This document shows, one piece after another, positions 23,620 through 34,811 of a DNA stretch of 64,000 nt; positions within the stretch are counted from its first letter, which is position 1; every line of letters starts with the position of its first letter. Made by a program: the position numbers and the translations under genes. The notes under the pieces are model-generated. The model ran no database searches, had not been told where the DNA came from, and saw nothing but the letters and a program-made list of their open reading frames with translations. Source of the stretch: Ditylenchus dipsaci (lineage: Eukaryota; Nematoda; Chromadorea; Rhabditida; Anguinidae); NCBI GenBank assembly GCA_004194705.1, contig SADC01000095.1, forward strand, positions 310,001 through 374,000, written 5' to 3'.

Positions 23620-23810
23620 AGAACCATAGCCGTCGCCGACAACGAAAATTTCAAATGTTGAATTCGCGCGGGACAGTTCTCTTTCGTCTTTCATTGTACT
23701 CTTTTGAGTTATTCGAAGCAGGTAAAAAGAGTACAATGCGAGATGAAAGAGAACTGTCCCGCGCGAATTCAAGCATTTGAAATTCTCGTTGTCGGCGACG
23801 GCTATGGTCT
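23620..23810. mobile_element. Kolobok-type hairpin MITE
   Basis: A nearly perfect 190 bp palindrome starts agaaccatagccgtcgccga. TTAA follows the right end at 23811-23814 and TCAA (one change) precedes the left. The inner block gaattcgcgcggga is shared with the repeats of the Kolobok element at 3786-9472. Confidence 0.7.
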
Positions 23811-23829
23811 TTAAAGGGCAGTGCTGCCA

Positions 23830-24225
23830 GACGCCTTACTTATAACATTTGTCTTATTTTGGGATTCCAAATCTTTTCAATTTTGAAATTTTGGCCCGAG
23901 TTCACTATAGCAACTCCTCCAAAAAAGGGTTTAAACAACTTTTTTGTGTCTTTTAGGGACTGAAACGTGCAGAAAACATGTTTTCAGGTGGGGACGGCAC
24001 TTTTTGAAAAAAACTTTTTTGACCAATTTTGACTATTTGCCTTGGGGGACAAGGTGAAGGGTACTGGAGGTTACTGGGTTCCCTATTTTTAACACTCCGC
24101 CTCCCAGCGTAGTAATTGCCCGATCGACTCAGAATTTCTCGCTGAACACGATAGTGCAAAAAATTTGAAAAAAAGTTGGTATGAGATGGTGAAAACCCCT
24201 GCTGAAAGTAGCTGTTTTTGGTCGG
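23830..24225. other. Repeat fragments, no gene seen
   Basis: It contains ccttgggggacaagg near 24038 and a ctcgctgaacacgat block shared with 51345 and 59645. It appears to be pieces of other families. Confidence 0.4.
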
Positions 24226-24229
24226 TACG

Positions 24230-25162
24230 TGACGATTCATCACCAGGCCGATTCATCACCTCGGGATGATTCATCACCTTCCATAAAAAGGGGACTATTC
24301 ATCATAAAACAACAATTTTAAATTTATTTAGTAACATAACAATAAAATGTATGAAGTAAAGTTAATCAAACAAAAATTTCCAACATGTGAGACTATTGAT
24401 CCATTAAGATATTGTACGCCAAGCCGCGGAGATGTTCCATCAGATTTGGTCCACTTGATTTCTGCCCTGCTGCCCGCCCTGAGCTCTCACCTGCTCCGCC
24501 ACCACGAGTCCAGCTTGATATTGGAGCACCTTTCCCAGAATCTTGCATCCGCGTCGAAATAGATCTGTCGCTTCTTTGGCGCATCCCTTCCAGCGACATG
24601 TAGCTCATAGTCGGCGTCGTGGTCACGCTGAATCCTCTTCAAGTCTTGCAGAAGCCGGCCGATGGTCGGATGAACCACTGCCAAAGCGTTCTGAAGACGG
24701 CGATGAGCTGCTTCTTCAAAGTTATTCGTCCTATCCTCACCAGCAAGCGTCCTTTCATAGCTCCTCCACCACGCGATCGGAAAGGGAGGAGCTCGTCTAG
24801 CAGCTCCTAAATCAAGCGGTTTTACCACAAGTTCCCAAACAGCGCTTGCGAAACCTGCGCTGCACCCAGATCGGCTGCATTTTGAAGGAGGAGAAAAAAG
24901 GCGTCTTTATCTATGCTCATAGCTCGCCTCAACTGATCGACTTGCCCACCGCGAATGAGTTCGTTAATATCCATTTCACCTGAAAGGAAATAAAAAGCAT
25001 GGGAAGATGAAAACAAAGAAACACGAAAAATGAGAAGATAGTAAATGAATTTGTTGAACCAGCTATCAAACATTGCTGTTAAATTTTCACATTTTTGTGT
25101 CAAGACAACTCATAATTTGGAAGGTGATGAATCGTCCCTTTTTGTGGAAGGTGATGAATCGT
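24230..25162. mobile_element. MULE element with GATTCATCACC arrays
   Basis: Three to four copies of gattcatcaccttcc lie at 24230-24305 and inverted copies (ggaaggtgatgaatcgtccc) at 25118-25162. Between them is a minus-strand transposase remnant. The exact termini and target duplication were not resolved. Confidence 0.65.
24487..25000 (-). pseudogene. MULE transposase C-terminal fragment
   Basis: A 113-residue frame (24828-24487) reads WWRSYERTLAGEDRTNNFEE, then AHRRLQNALAVVHPTIGRLL. The pattern RTNN..E..H followed by HP is the usual C-terminal signature of animal FLYWCH-type MULE transposases. An upstream frame to about 25000 may be the same protein after a shift; a further frame continues to about 24400. 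Codon use is GC-richer than the surroundings. The upstream DDE part is absent. The GATTCATCACC arrays on both sides indicate that this was the family's own transposase. Confidence 0.6.
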
Positions 25163-25568
25163 CCCCTTTTTAAAATTTCTTAAATTTCTAAAATTTCTTT
25201 TGTAAATGCATATTTGGTAAAATTTCTTTCAATAACGCACTTTGGTGTTCTTTCTGTGTCAAAGACACCATCATTCCAAACTTTTTTTTCTCTTTCATCT
25301 TATTCATCAAGTTTCGCATGGTTTTCTTTCAGTGAAATTCTTCTCAGTAAACATCATAGTGATGGTTGACCGAAAAAATGTTGTTTTGAACGAATTCGAA
25401 ATTCGAATTTGATAACAAATTTTTTGATGACTATGCGCCGACATTTGCGCGCGACATTTGCGCACGACATTTGCGCACAGACATTTGCGCGCCAAAAGTT
25501 AATTTTTTAAGTACTGTGAGAATACATGGGAATTGGATAATGATGTGCAAGAACAATTGGCTTGAGTT

Positions 25569-26095
25569 CAAAATCCCCCCCCCCACGGAGAGTGATCAGG
25601 TGGAGGAGATAACCTCATATTCGTGTTTCTCGATCCCGATTTCATGAGAAAGCGCGCGTTTTTTTGATTCTGAGAAAAAAATTTGAATCACAGGGGGGAG
25701 CGGATATCATGGCTTTTTAGTCAAAATTTGAAAAATTTAAATTGGCGCCTTTTGAATTTAAAAGGGAATAAGGGCTGTATTGGAGGGGAAGGGAATAAAA
25801 CTCTTGATCAAAAATGCATATAGAGTCTATTTTTGTCACGGCCCAAGTTGAAAAATACGGTAAGACACTGGAAGAATACAAAAATAGTTGCAGTGACGAA
25901 TCCCCCCCCCCCCACGGGGACTGATCAGGTGGAGGAGATAACTCATATTCGTGTTTCTCGATCCCGATTTCATGAGAAAGCCGCGCGTTTTTTTGATTCT
26001 GAGAAAAAAATTTGAATCACAGGGGGGGGGGGGCGGATATCATGGTTTTTAGTCAAGATTTGAAAATTTAAATTGGCGCCTTTTGAATTTAAAAG
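25569..26095. repeat. Tandem repeat pair of the ACGGGGACTGATCAGG family
   Basis: Two partial units, 25569-25880 and 25881-26095, carry poly(C), tgatcaggtggaggagataac, a poly(G) run and tggcgccttttgaatttaaa. They match the units at 34812-35690. Confidence 0.75.
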
Positions 26096-26545
26096 GGAAT
26101 AAGGGCTGTATTGGGAGGGGAGGTAATAAAAGGGCCACTTTTATGGCAGAACATTATAAATTTGAATATCTATATTCTTCGACTGCCTCACCATGTTTTT
26201 CAACTGAGCCGTGGCAAAAAAGACTCTATATGCATTTTATGGTCAAGAGTACTTCTCGGAATCATGTCTAAGGTAAGTGTGTGCGCGCATCTCTAACTCT
26301 CAAGCCCTTGCGAACCCTTCGGGGCGCAGGGGGCTTGGGACTTGGAGTTGAGATGCGCACACCCACATACCTTAGACACAAATCACTCGAAAGTGACTCT
26401 GGATGCATGAAAAAGCATGCATACCAGAGTTTATTTACGCGGTAGGCCCCAGTATTCAAAACTATGTTCAACGTCTTCTTGTTAGTGGCCCTGTGTGATT
26501 AGTGGCCCTTTTATTCCTTCCCCTCCCTATACAGCCCTTATTCCC
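26095..26545 (+). mobile_element. Hairpin-module MITE, copy 3
   Basis: The ends aagggctgtattgggagggg and its near complement (ccctcc..atacagccctt) bound about 450 bp. The centre holds a stem of about 50 bp (from tgtctaagg at 26260 to ccttagaca at 26375) with a cccTTCGggg apex, then a TCACT/AGTGA hairpin and an actctggatgcatg hairpin. Confidence 0.8.
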
Positions 26546-26682
26546 TTTAAAATTCAAAAGGCGCCAATTCAAATTTTTCAAATTTTGACTTTTAAAACCG
26601 TGATACCCCCTGTGGTTCGAAATTTTTTCTCTCTCAGAATCAAAAAAATACCTTTTAACATTCTGCCTCGAGATTTTAACAG

Positions 26683-26792
26683 TTTCCGTAACGAGTGCAC
26701 CTATCGAGCGCGTCTTCTCCTCAGCTGGTCTTGCAACAAGAGAACAAAGAGATAAACTGAATTTGAACTTCTTGATGCACATTTGTTGTTAA
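26683..26792 (+). pseudogene. hAT transposase C-terminal exon
   Basis: After the splice acceptor aacag the frame reads SVTSAPIERVFSSAGLATRE and then QRDKLNLNFL before a TAA stop. SAP.ERVFS.AG is the hallmark of the hAT C-terminal dimerisation region. Upstream DNA belongs to the adjacent MITE, so only this last exon survives here. Neither hAT termini nor an 8-bp duplication were found. Confidence 0.75.
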
Positions 26793-27029
26793 TTGTAATT
26801 CTTGGATGCAAGATATGTAGGAAGACTATTTAGCTGTTTGAAAAAGTGTTTTGAAATAAATTGTTTTGAAAATCTATTGTGAACTGCGATTTGCAAGAGT
26901 GAGAGAAGAAGAAAGTAAAAAAAGGAATATATTACAAAAGTAAACAAATAAGTCTTGGTCGAAAAAAAACCATCTTTGTTAAGCAGCAGCATACATTAAC
27001 GAGCATGCAGGTGATCATGACCCTTTAAA

Positions 27030-27330
27030 TGTCTTTTTGAGTAATTTGGGGGCGTTACAAGAGATTGAGATGTTCAAAGTGTTTCGGAAAGTTTTGAGTT
27101 GTTTTAGGTAGTTTGATGTGTTTACAAGTAGTTTGAGGTGTTTGGGCTAGTTTCAGAAGGTATGGATTGGTTTTGGGTATTTAGCGTGGTAACAGGCTGT
27201 GTGAGATGTTGTGAGTAGTTTGAGATGTTGAAACTGGGTCTGGAATGTTTGGGCGGTTTTGGGTAGTTTACGTGGTCCGTGCGCTATCGTGGTGGTTTGA
27301 AATGATTTGCATAATTAGAGTGGTTAAAGC
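27030..27330. repeat. Degenerate tandem repeat, about 20-25 bp unit
   Basis: Variants of tagtttgaggtgtttgg recur about a dozen times with many differences. No gene. Confidence 0.55.
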
Positions 27331-27381
27331 TAAATCGAGAAATGTACATAAAAATATATGGGTGCATATTTACAATATATA

Positions 27382-27537
27382 CAGTCTGCGCTCGATATAA
27401 GATACACCCAGGGACCGACACGGGTGCATCTTACATCGAGCGTAATTCGACGGTGGTTTAAACTCGGGGCGGACCCGGGTGCTTCTTGTATAAAGTTGTA
27501 TCTTGTATCAGGTGTATCTTATATCTAGCGCCAACTG
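27382..27537. mobile_element. pogo/Tigger-type MITE
   Basis: TA flanks (27380-27381, 27538-27539) bound ends cagtctgcgctcgatataag and cttatatctagcgccaactg. The motif gatacaccc / gggtgcatctta recurs inside. Confidence 0.8.
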
Positions 27538-28126
27538 TATGAGGAATATATATGAACAACACGGCGAAAAAAGCAGGTCTAAAGTAAATCTTGGGTCAAA
27601 CCTTATTTTGAACACGAGTGTGGTGTGGGTCTGAGTGTGGGTGCGGGATTTGAGTGTTCACAATAGAGAGTGTGGGCGTGGGTGTGGATTTTGGTTATTG
27701 TGAACGTACCTTTACGATAAACATTGGAATCAAAAACTATTGACTTGTTCGAATATTTATTGTCTTGAGAGGCATTTGAAATATGACAATCGATTTTTTC
27801 ATTCAAGAGCAGTTTGACATGCAAATCGGGTACGCTGATTACGAATACGGTATCAGAATTTCATTTTGTTTTGTAAAAAAAGTTTTACGTCAAAATCTGA
27901 AAACAGTTAGGACGACTAGCAAAAGCCTTTTGGTCTTACTTCCTTCGCTTTTTTGGAAACTTTTGGCCAAAAGATGCAGAATTAAATATATATTTCAAGT
28001 GCACTGAAATTAGAAAGGTGCAAGCCAATTTCCAGTATTTGTGGCGTTTTTTTGGCCAAAAATTGGTTACTAAAAATGATTATTTTTTTGAAAAGAACAC
28101 TTTTTTCTGCCAAAGTTGTTGCGCGC

Positions 28127-28270
28127 AGTGGCAGGTGCAAATTTGAATTGGCAGGGAACACTTCTTTCGTCTATCAGTGCACTCTTTCGAGTCGTTCCGA
28201 ATTACTCGAAAGAGTACACTGATAGACAGAAGAGAAGTGTTCCCCGCCAGTTCAAATTTTGCACCTACCA
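28127..28270. repeat. Hairpin MITE related to 23620-23810
   Basis: The arms gtggcaggtgcaaatttgaa and complement meet around tcgagtcgttccgaattactcga. The blocks gggaacacttctttcgtcta and gtgcactctttcgagt parallel gggacagttctctttcgtct and gtactcttttgag in the other copy. TTAA occurs beyond the right end (28292-28295). Confidence 0.65.
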
Positions 28271-28504
28271 CTGCGCGCAAAAAACCATCCTTTAAATTCC
28301 ACGCCTTGTTCTGTTAGGAACTAAGTTGAAAATCTATAGAGAAGTTCAATAATTAGGATAATTTATTAAATTGGCGGGCATCAATCTTGAACGCGTGGGC
28401 ATGCCCTCAAACGACTAGAATTTTTGTAGTCTTTTGGACCCACTGCTCAAGCAGAATCAGTCAAAGACTTCAAAAGTTAGCAACAAAGTCTGACCTAGTT
28501 AGAG

Positions 28505-29935
28505 ACGTTGACACGCATTTGAGCCCTCCGCATTTGGGCCCTCGCATTTAGGCCCCGCATTTGAACATCCCGCATTTGGGCCCCGCATTTGGCCCCAATT
28601 ATAAAAATTTATATTTTTCAACGCAGATATGTTGCTCGTATTAGAAATGCTATGAAGTAAAGTTCTGATAGTGTAGCTTTCGATAAGCCGTCAATATCGA
28701 GAGTACGGCACTTGAAGGGTGACAAAATTATTAAACCAAACAAGTTAATTCAAATTTCTACATCTTTACGATTTTTTCGATCTTGTGTTATTCATCTATT
28801 GAATTTGCTGGACGGAAAAAATTTTTGCAAATGATGCTGCACTGCTTTGAGAAAGTCCATTTTGTGATGCGGCTGATATCCCTGCACTAAGAGCTTCAAA
28901 TTGACCTCACGCTTTGCATAGGCAGGTCGACGAGCTTGGCAGAGAGATTCTGCCGGGTTGACTCTTGTCCTAAAAATATTTCGCACTAATGAACCAGAAA
29001 TTTCTTTAGCATACCTAACTGCCATTTGTCTTGTTTTCTCCTCTTCAGATTGAGTCTTATAATAAACTGACTAAAATACATGTGTGCTCTGCTAAAACGA
29101 GCATTGAATCCTTTATGCCATCCCTCCATTGCATTATTAGTCTTCGGCAAGCCAGTAAGTGCAGCAGCAATACAGTTCAGCAAGCAGTCGGAATGAGACC
29201 TTCTGTCTGCACTCCACGCACGCGACGACGAACATACGTTTTCTCGAAGTAGTTCAGGTAATCTAAAAACTAACGTGAAACAAACGTTTCAAATTTGAAC
29301 CTGTACTAAAATGATACTCCTCAAGTTGTTTTCCAAGTGAAGTTCAGAAAATAATTCCATTCGCATCAGAGTGAATTTTACTTCATCAAACCTGCTGAGA
29401 CGTCATCAATCGGTAGAAACGCTAAGGCTGGTAGGCATCTCGAAAGTGTTCAAGCATCATTGTTTTCATAAGCAGCATGTGAACCTTTTTTCTAAATATA
29501 TAAGTAAGCATTGCAATTCGAAAGTAAATATCACCTGAATGTTGGCAAACGCATTCTTTGATAGGTGAAACAAGCAAAAATCTATATCAACACCTTCATA
29601 CACATCCTCCAATGCAGTAATTGCACTGATCTCAAAGTCTAAACGGAATTATAAAAAGATAAAGCGTTGACACGCAGTAACAGTAACAAAAGCGTAGTAG
29701 AACAGTAACCAAAAAGGGCCCAAATGCGGAGGGGCCCAAACGGTAGTAACCAAAAGCGTTGACACGTCTATCTTCATTGAAAGCCATTCCGATCACCTAA
29801 ACATTCAAAAAAGGCAATAGAAAAACGTAAAACTGAACATGCAAAAATGAACAAATATTTGAAAATTATAAAATTTTTATAATTGTGCCCAGTGCGGGGC
29901 CAAATGCGGAGCGGCCCAAACGCGTAGTAACCGTT
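28505..29935. mobile_element. MULE element with GCATTTGGGCCCC arrays
   Basis: At 28512-28600 gcatttgggcccc and variants occur six times; at 29885-29930 the complement occurs at the other end. A similar inner block lies at 29660-29770 (gcgttgacacg, gggcccaaatgcgga). A minus-strand MULE fragment lies between. The exact termini were not fixed. Confidence 0.65.
28792..29183 (-). pseudogene. MULE transposase C-terminal fragment
   Basis: The minus frame 29183-28986 reads LPKTNNAMEGWHKGFNARFS and then FIIRLNLKRRKQDKWQLG. The segment KTNN..EGWH..FN is diagnostic for the C-terminal part of animal MULE transposases. A second frame continues to 28792 (ARRPAYAKREVNLKLLVQGY). It is broken by a frame change near 29000 and lacks the catalytic DDE region. 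It sits inside arrays of GCATTTGGGCCCC, so it is likely the relic of that family's own transposase. Confidence 0.65.
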
Positions 29936-30109
29936 AAAGAACCATACTTTAACATGAGAATTCTGCTATTGAGATTTTTTGGCTATGCTTCAACATTTAT
30001 CTTTATTTGAGCATGTACAGTACGACCAGTGAACAAAAAACGACAAGGGAGTAAAACACACAATGCAGGCTTTAGAGATCTGCCGTAATTAGTTGTTCTT
30101 CTTCAGTAT

Positions 30110-31500
30110 CTACTTGGTTCCTTCAATAGACCTCAGAGCTGATCGCAAATTCTCTCGGACTTCAGCAATTTCTGCTAGAATTCTTTTGTTTTCTTCTTCG
30201 AGCTGGTGCCTGAGGTTTTCAATTTCTTTATCATCTGAAAAAATAATGCAATGAAATAACATTTTGCTGCTTAACACGCTCAAAGAAAACCAATAATATA
30301 AATTTATACTAACGTTCGATTAAGGAAGTTTTCACGATTGACAGCTTTGTTGATCATGTAAGAGTTGGGTCAGCTGCTCCGATGGGCAAACGAATACTAA
30401 AATGATTCAAAATGTTTACAAGCATCAAGACCTAATCTTAAACATCAATTGCATACATTAATGGCTTTTTCAGAAACAAGGAGTCTGGGTAAGGGTGTTC
30501 AATGAGTTCGATGAACAAAACACTCCCAACCTGAGTTGGAGTATTTGTTGGAGTATAAGCAATTTTCGCCAAAACCTTTTATTTATATAAGCTTTATGAT
30601 TTCTCAGGCTCATAGAATGGCAAAGCTGTCCGCCACTAATAGCTTAGCCGGAGAAATAGACCGATTTTTGGCTTTAGGTGTTCCCTGCTCAGATATACTT
30701 CAACTTCGACTCATGAACACGTTCGAGCTGGAGTAAAGTGTGTTCACGATGCCAAATACTCCAACTCCGGGTTCTAAACGAGACACATAGACCGTAGCCA
30801 CGACAGTAGGTGGTAAGTGGTCACAAATGGCCAAAAATTAGACCTCAGGAAAAAGATCGAAATAGGGCACTTACAATTTCATCGTACAGCTCATTGCAAA
30901 CGATTTCGAACCATTTTTTCAAAACTGACTTGGGATCGAAGAGCTTACAAAGTACACGTAAGTAATCGGCTGGATTCGAGTGGACAAAAGAAGAACTTTG
31001 CCAGTAATTCGAATTCGCCGTAACCCCTAAAAAGTGAGTGAACTCATTTTCGTTAATATTACATCAGTTTTAAAATTTACGTACAGTTTCACCCAACTCG
31101 AAAGGCGTTTGGTGAGAACTGCAGAGAGTAGGGACAGGTTATTATTCGAGACAAAATCCAAACTATACTCGAACTGGGTTTAAATAGGATTTGTGTGCAG
31201 CTGGAAAAATAGACAGAATCAACAGAAAAAGTCAAAGCTCACACGTTTACTTCAATCTTTTAGAATGTATTTGGACAAAGTCTTCGTCATTATAAGAGCG
31301 AACGTACCATTTCCACTCGTGGGTATGAAGACTGCCGCACTTCTCCTCAAAGCTTTTCTGCTCCCTGGGATCTCCCTTGCACCCTGTGAATCTTCGCCGA
31401 TCTGAAGGATCCAGAAGCTTGGCCGTATTTCCGATAACGATAGCTTTTGATAGTTCTCCCGAGGCTTCTTTGGCTTGCTTGGTTTGGCGATCTCTGACAT
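30110..31500 (-). CDS. YEATS4: YEATS4/GAS41-type chromatin reader, six exons
   Basis: GAS41 is a YEATS-domain subunit of SRCAP/TIP60-type chromatin complexes that reads acylated lysines on histone H3. Minus-strand exons: about 31253-31500, 31164-31200, 31085-31118, 30875-31026, 30315-30397 and 30110-30234. Exon 1 starts at ATG 31500 and gives AIVIGNTAKLL and HTHEWKWYVRSYNDED. Exons 2 and 3 give HKSYLNPVRV and SHQTPFELGET, exon 4 GYGEFELLAKFFF and later NELYDE, exon 5 CPSEQLTQLL. Exon 6 is a coiled coil (ENLRHQLEEENKRILAEIAE) ending in TAG. AATAAA follows at 30002-30007. The acyl-pocket motif has Y in GYGEF where human GAS41 has W. Several one-base frame breaks occur, for example at the run 31445-31448; two exons are only 37 and 34 nt. 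The exon 1 donor is unresolved. The order and content match the family from end to end. Confidence 0.8.
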
Positions 31501-31639
31501 CTTGCAGCGAAATTATCTAAAAAAAAGTCTTCAAGAGGGTAAGCACTCTATTAATCTAAGATTTTATTGATTTGGTTTGCCAAAAAGTTCGGAAAATGCC
31601 ACCAACAGATCTTGAGACGAACTTTGCGGATCAATTTCG

Positions 31640-31990
31640 CGTAGCAACATTTGCGGACGACATTTGCGGACGACTTTTGCGGATAAATTGAAGTTTAGCA
31701 GAAAAGGAGCAGAAAAGAAGGTATCTCAAGCCGGAGTTAGGAATGACAGCATTAAAAATAAGTTAGTCGACCTGTGACTTAAAGCGCATGCTTATATGAA
31801 GTTCGGAAATTTCTCGTCGCAATCTTGCCCGCCAAGTCTTGGGTCCGCAAATGTTCGTCGCAAATCTTGCGTCCGCAGATTTGATCCGCAAAAGTTGAGG
31901 CGCAAACTCATCCGCCAAAGCTTTGTCCGCAATTATCACGTCTGGAAACACGCATCAGCAAAATATTGTCCGCAAGTCTGCGCCAAACGA
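31640..31990. repeat. ATTTGCGGACGAC / GTCCGCAAA motif arrays
   Basis: The sequence tttgcggacgac recurs at 31645-31690 and the complement (cgtccgcag, gtccgcaaatgttcg, gccaagtc) at 31805-31975, forming inverted clusters. A weaker relative (acatttgcgcgcgacatttg) is near 25440-25495. Probably the ends of a small TIR element immediately 5' of the YEATS4 gene. Confidence 0.55.
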
Positions 31991-32190
31991 TTTTCTGGAG
32001 CAGTGATGGGTAAGCAGGCAATTCTCTCGACCCGCACCGCCCCCACGCCCAGGCCTTTCCAGAGAATCGCCCCCGGCACCGCCCCGCGTCCCCGCGGTTT
32101 TCCAGAGTATCCCCTGGCACTGCCCCATGCCCCGGGCGGGGCGTCCGGAGCGGTGCGTAGAGAGTCTTGTAGCAGTTCCAGAGATTTTTT
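31990..32190. other. GC-rich island in AT-rich DNA
   Basis: About 170 bp rich in ccccgcaccgcc-like sequence with repeated ttttccagag and gcaccgcccc. The base composition differs sharply from the flanks. ORFs here are composition artefacts. Confidence 0.5.
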
Positions 32191-32429
32191 GAATCCGTAT
32201 TTGCTATGATTTCTCTTATGATTTCTAAGGCCAATTTGATTAAAAAATTGGCCAGCGACAGATTGCGACATTTCAAATTGCGGCAATTCAAATTGCGACA
32301 AATTCACATTGCCACAATTCAAATGCGACAATATCAAATTGCGACAAACACAATTGCGACAATTCAAATTGCGACAATTCGAATTGCGACAATTCAAATA
32401 GCGACAATTCAAATTGCGACTGGCCATGA

Positions 32430-33290
32430 AATGAATATAACTGTATGGTTATCTTTTTCAAGCTTACGAGTTTGTTGACTTAAAATGATAAAAACACGTA
32501 CAGTTAAATACTTTCTCTCGTCTTAAGGGTCGGAAGTGTCTTGAGTTAATCATGATTGAAGTCACTTACTGATTTTCTTTCAGATCAGAATAGATGTCTT
32601 TCCGATGTTCCTTCGATGTTCGGTGGTGAGGATAAGATTGGTTCTCGACTATACTATCTCGAGTCTTTCCGCAAATTTTTTTTGAATTTGCAGCCTGACC
32701 GGGAATAAATTTTGGACTGAGGCTCAACTTCTTATCAAAAACCTAAAGTGACGTATTTCTTGTAATAGCGTGGCCTGTAATAGGGCGCCATACTCGATCT
32801 TCAAGGAAACTTACCGAACTGACCAAACTTAAACTGATTTAACTGTTCACTTCTAACTTTTTGGAAATTCTTCTATTGTAAGACACACGCTATAGCAAAA
32901 TAAGTTTCCAGCCTACTTTATTCACGACAAATCACTACAAAAATATAACAAACACACGGTATTCAACAACAATATTTAATGCCCCTGATACTTTTCTAGG
33001 TGGGCGGCAATCGAGACGAGAAACTCCATTCGTGATCCATCGCTCTGCGAGTGTAGTTCGCCGTCAGCTGCTTTATTTGACTCGCTGAATACATCGCCTT
33101 CTGTGATTTGATTCCACCCGTCACACGCTGCATTGGATTACGAGCCTGACTAAAACTAAACCGAAGTTTACAGCTCAAGTTTGAAATTACAATTTCGCGA
33201 ACCTGAATCAAAATGCAGAAACACTTTCCATCCTTGGTGCGTTTAAAGCTTTGCGACCAATTTCGTTGTTCTCCCTCTGTTGACAGCACC
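32430..33290. other. Element interior without a firm gene
   Basis: AT-rich DNA inside the 32250-37343 element. A 99-residue minus frame (33295-32996) starts LVLSTEGEQRNWSQSFKR and could be the FLYWCH-like finger expected after the fragment at 33290-33435. The rest has no recognised coding. Confidence 0.4.
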
Positions 33291-33435
33291 AACATCCTTG
33301 TTTCGAAGACGTGTGAGACGCGATCTTAGAGTTTCACTTGATGGCATCGTCAGAAGTGTTTCTCCAGCTAGATCTGCAAACGATTCATCTACAATGCTTG
33401 GCCGGATTGTCGCGGATTCTTTCGGCTAATGATAT
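33290..33435 (-). pseudogene. MULE transposase fragment (region near the N-terminus)
   Basis: The minus strand is open as RPSIVDESFADLAGETLL, then TMPSSETLRSRLTRLRNK. The pattern of a small helix followed by LP/MPS...LRR.IRR.R is common in animal FLYWCH-MULE proteins between the zinc finger and the catalytic part. Family placement is by resemblance only. The overlapping plus frame is a shadow. It lies in a TIR element with an 8-bp duplication, which fits. Confidence 0.45.
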
Positions 33436-33979
33436 CGCAGTAGAAATTCGCTTCTGGACCTGACAAATAAATTTGATTCTTCTCTATTTACAAGGGGACC
33501 TGGCAATAAGCTTAGGTCGCATTTTATAATCGTCGAAAACTCATGTTTAAACGTCTCCTAAGTAATTTTTATGTGCTAAAAACGATAAAAAGGTTGTTTT
33601 TACACTTTCCTACGTAAAAATTGATCTTTGGAGAAATTTTTTTTTGACCGAAATGTGACTTTTTTCCTTGGGGGACCAAGGCAAAGCATTAAAAAGTCAC
33701 ATTTCGGTCAAAAAAAATTTTCTCCCCAATAATCAATTTGTAAAAAAACATCCTTTTTATCGTTTTTAGCATATAAAGATTACGGTTGCAGTTTACAATC
33801 CCCCCCCCACAGGGACTGCTCGATGGAGGAGATAACATCATATTCGTGTTTCTCGACCCCGATTTCATGAGGAAGCCGCGTGTTTTTTTAATTTTTCGAA
33901 AAAAAAATTTTTTCAATCCACAGGGGGGGTATCATGGTTTTTAGTCAAATTTGAAAAATTTAAATTGGCGCCTTTTGAA

Positions 33980-34445
33980 TTTAAAAGGGAATAAGGGCTG
34001 TATTGGGAGGGGAAGGGAATAAAAGGGGGCCACTTTTATGGCAGAACAATATAAAAGTAAATATATGTATTCTTCGACTGCCTCACCATGTTTTTCAACT
34101 GGGCCGTGGCAAAAACAGACTCTATATGCATTTTATGGTCAAAAGTACTTCTCGGAATCATGTCTAAGGTAAGTGAGTGCGCGCATCTCTAACTCTCAAG
34201 CCCCTGCGGCCCCTTCGGGTAGCAGGGGGCTTGGGGCTTGGAGTTGAGATGTGCACACCCACATACCTTAGACACAAATCACTCGAAAGTGACTCTGGAT
34301 GCATGAAAAAGCATGCATACCAGAGTTTATTTACGCGGTAGGCCCAGTATTCAAAAACTATGTTCAACATCTTCTTGTTAATGGGCTCTGTGTGATTAGT
34401 GGCCTCTTTTGTCCCTTCCCTCCCAATACAGCCCTAAATCCCTTA
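33980..34445 (+). mobile_element. Hairpin-module MITE, copy 4
   Basis: The ends aagggctgtattgggagggg and complement bound the copy. The central long stem spans tgtctaagg (34159) to ccttagaca (34274) with apex gccccTTCGggta. The two smaller hairpins follow, as in the copies at 26095 and 35695. Confidence 0.8.
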
Positions 34446-34811
34446 AAAAATGTTTTGGCGGGAATTCAAAAAAAATATTTTTTTTGAATTTTTCTAAATT
34501 TTTACCTTGGGGGATCAAGGCAAATCGAAAATTTTTTTTCGATTTTCAAAAATCGAGTTCAAAATCTGAATTTTGGGGTCCTGTCAATTAACACGGCTCT
34601 GCTCGTGTAGGTTCGAATTCGGCCGTCTGCGCCAATTGTAATAACGTGAAAAACAGTTGCCTCGCTATTTTTATCCACAACATTCAGAGTTACCCGACAT
34701 TTGCGCGCCAGAATACATTTCCATATCTGGACTTCAATTAAACCATCTAGATAGTGGATGAACCATCAGCTCAGTAATTTTTTCGCCTAACAACTACATT
34801 AACTATCAGGG

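Noticed and set aside
24347..24810. Plus-strand ORFs around 24.4-24.8 kb
   Set aside because: They are shadows of the minus-strand MULE fragment, which has the recognisable RTNN..E..H motif.
32206..32478. ORF with IATIQIATIRIATIQ
   Set aside because: Direct translation of the aattcaaattgcgac array of a TIR element.
33301..33430. Short plus-strand frame (SEVFLQLDLQTIHLQ)
   Set aside because: It overlaps the minus-strand MULE-like frame, which agrees better with neighbouring transposon context.
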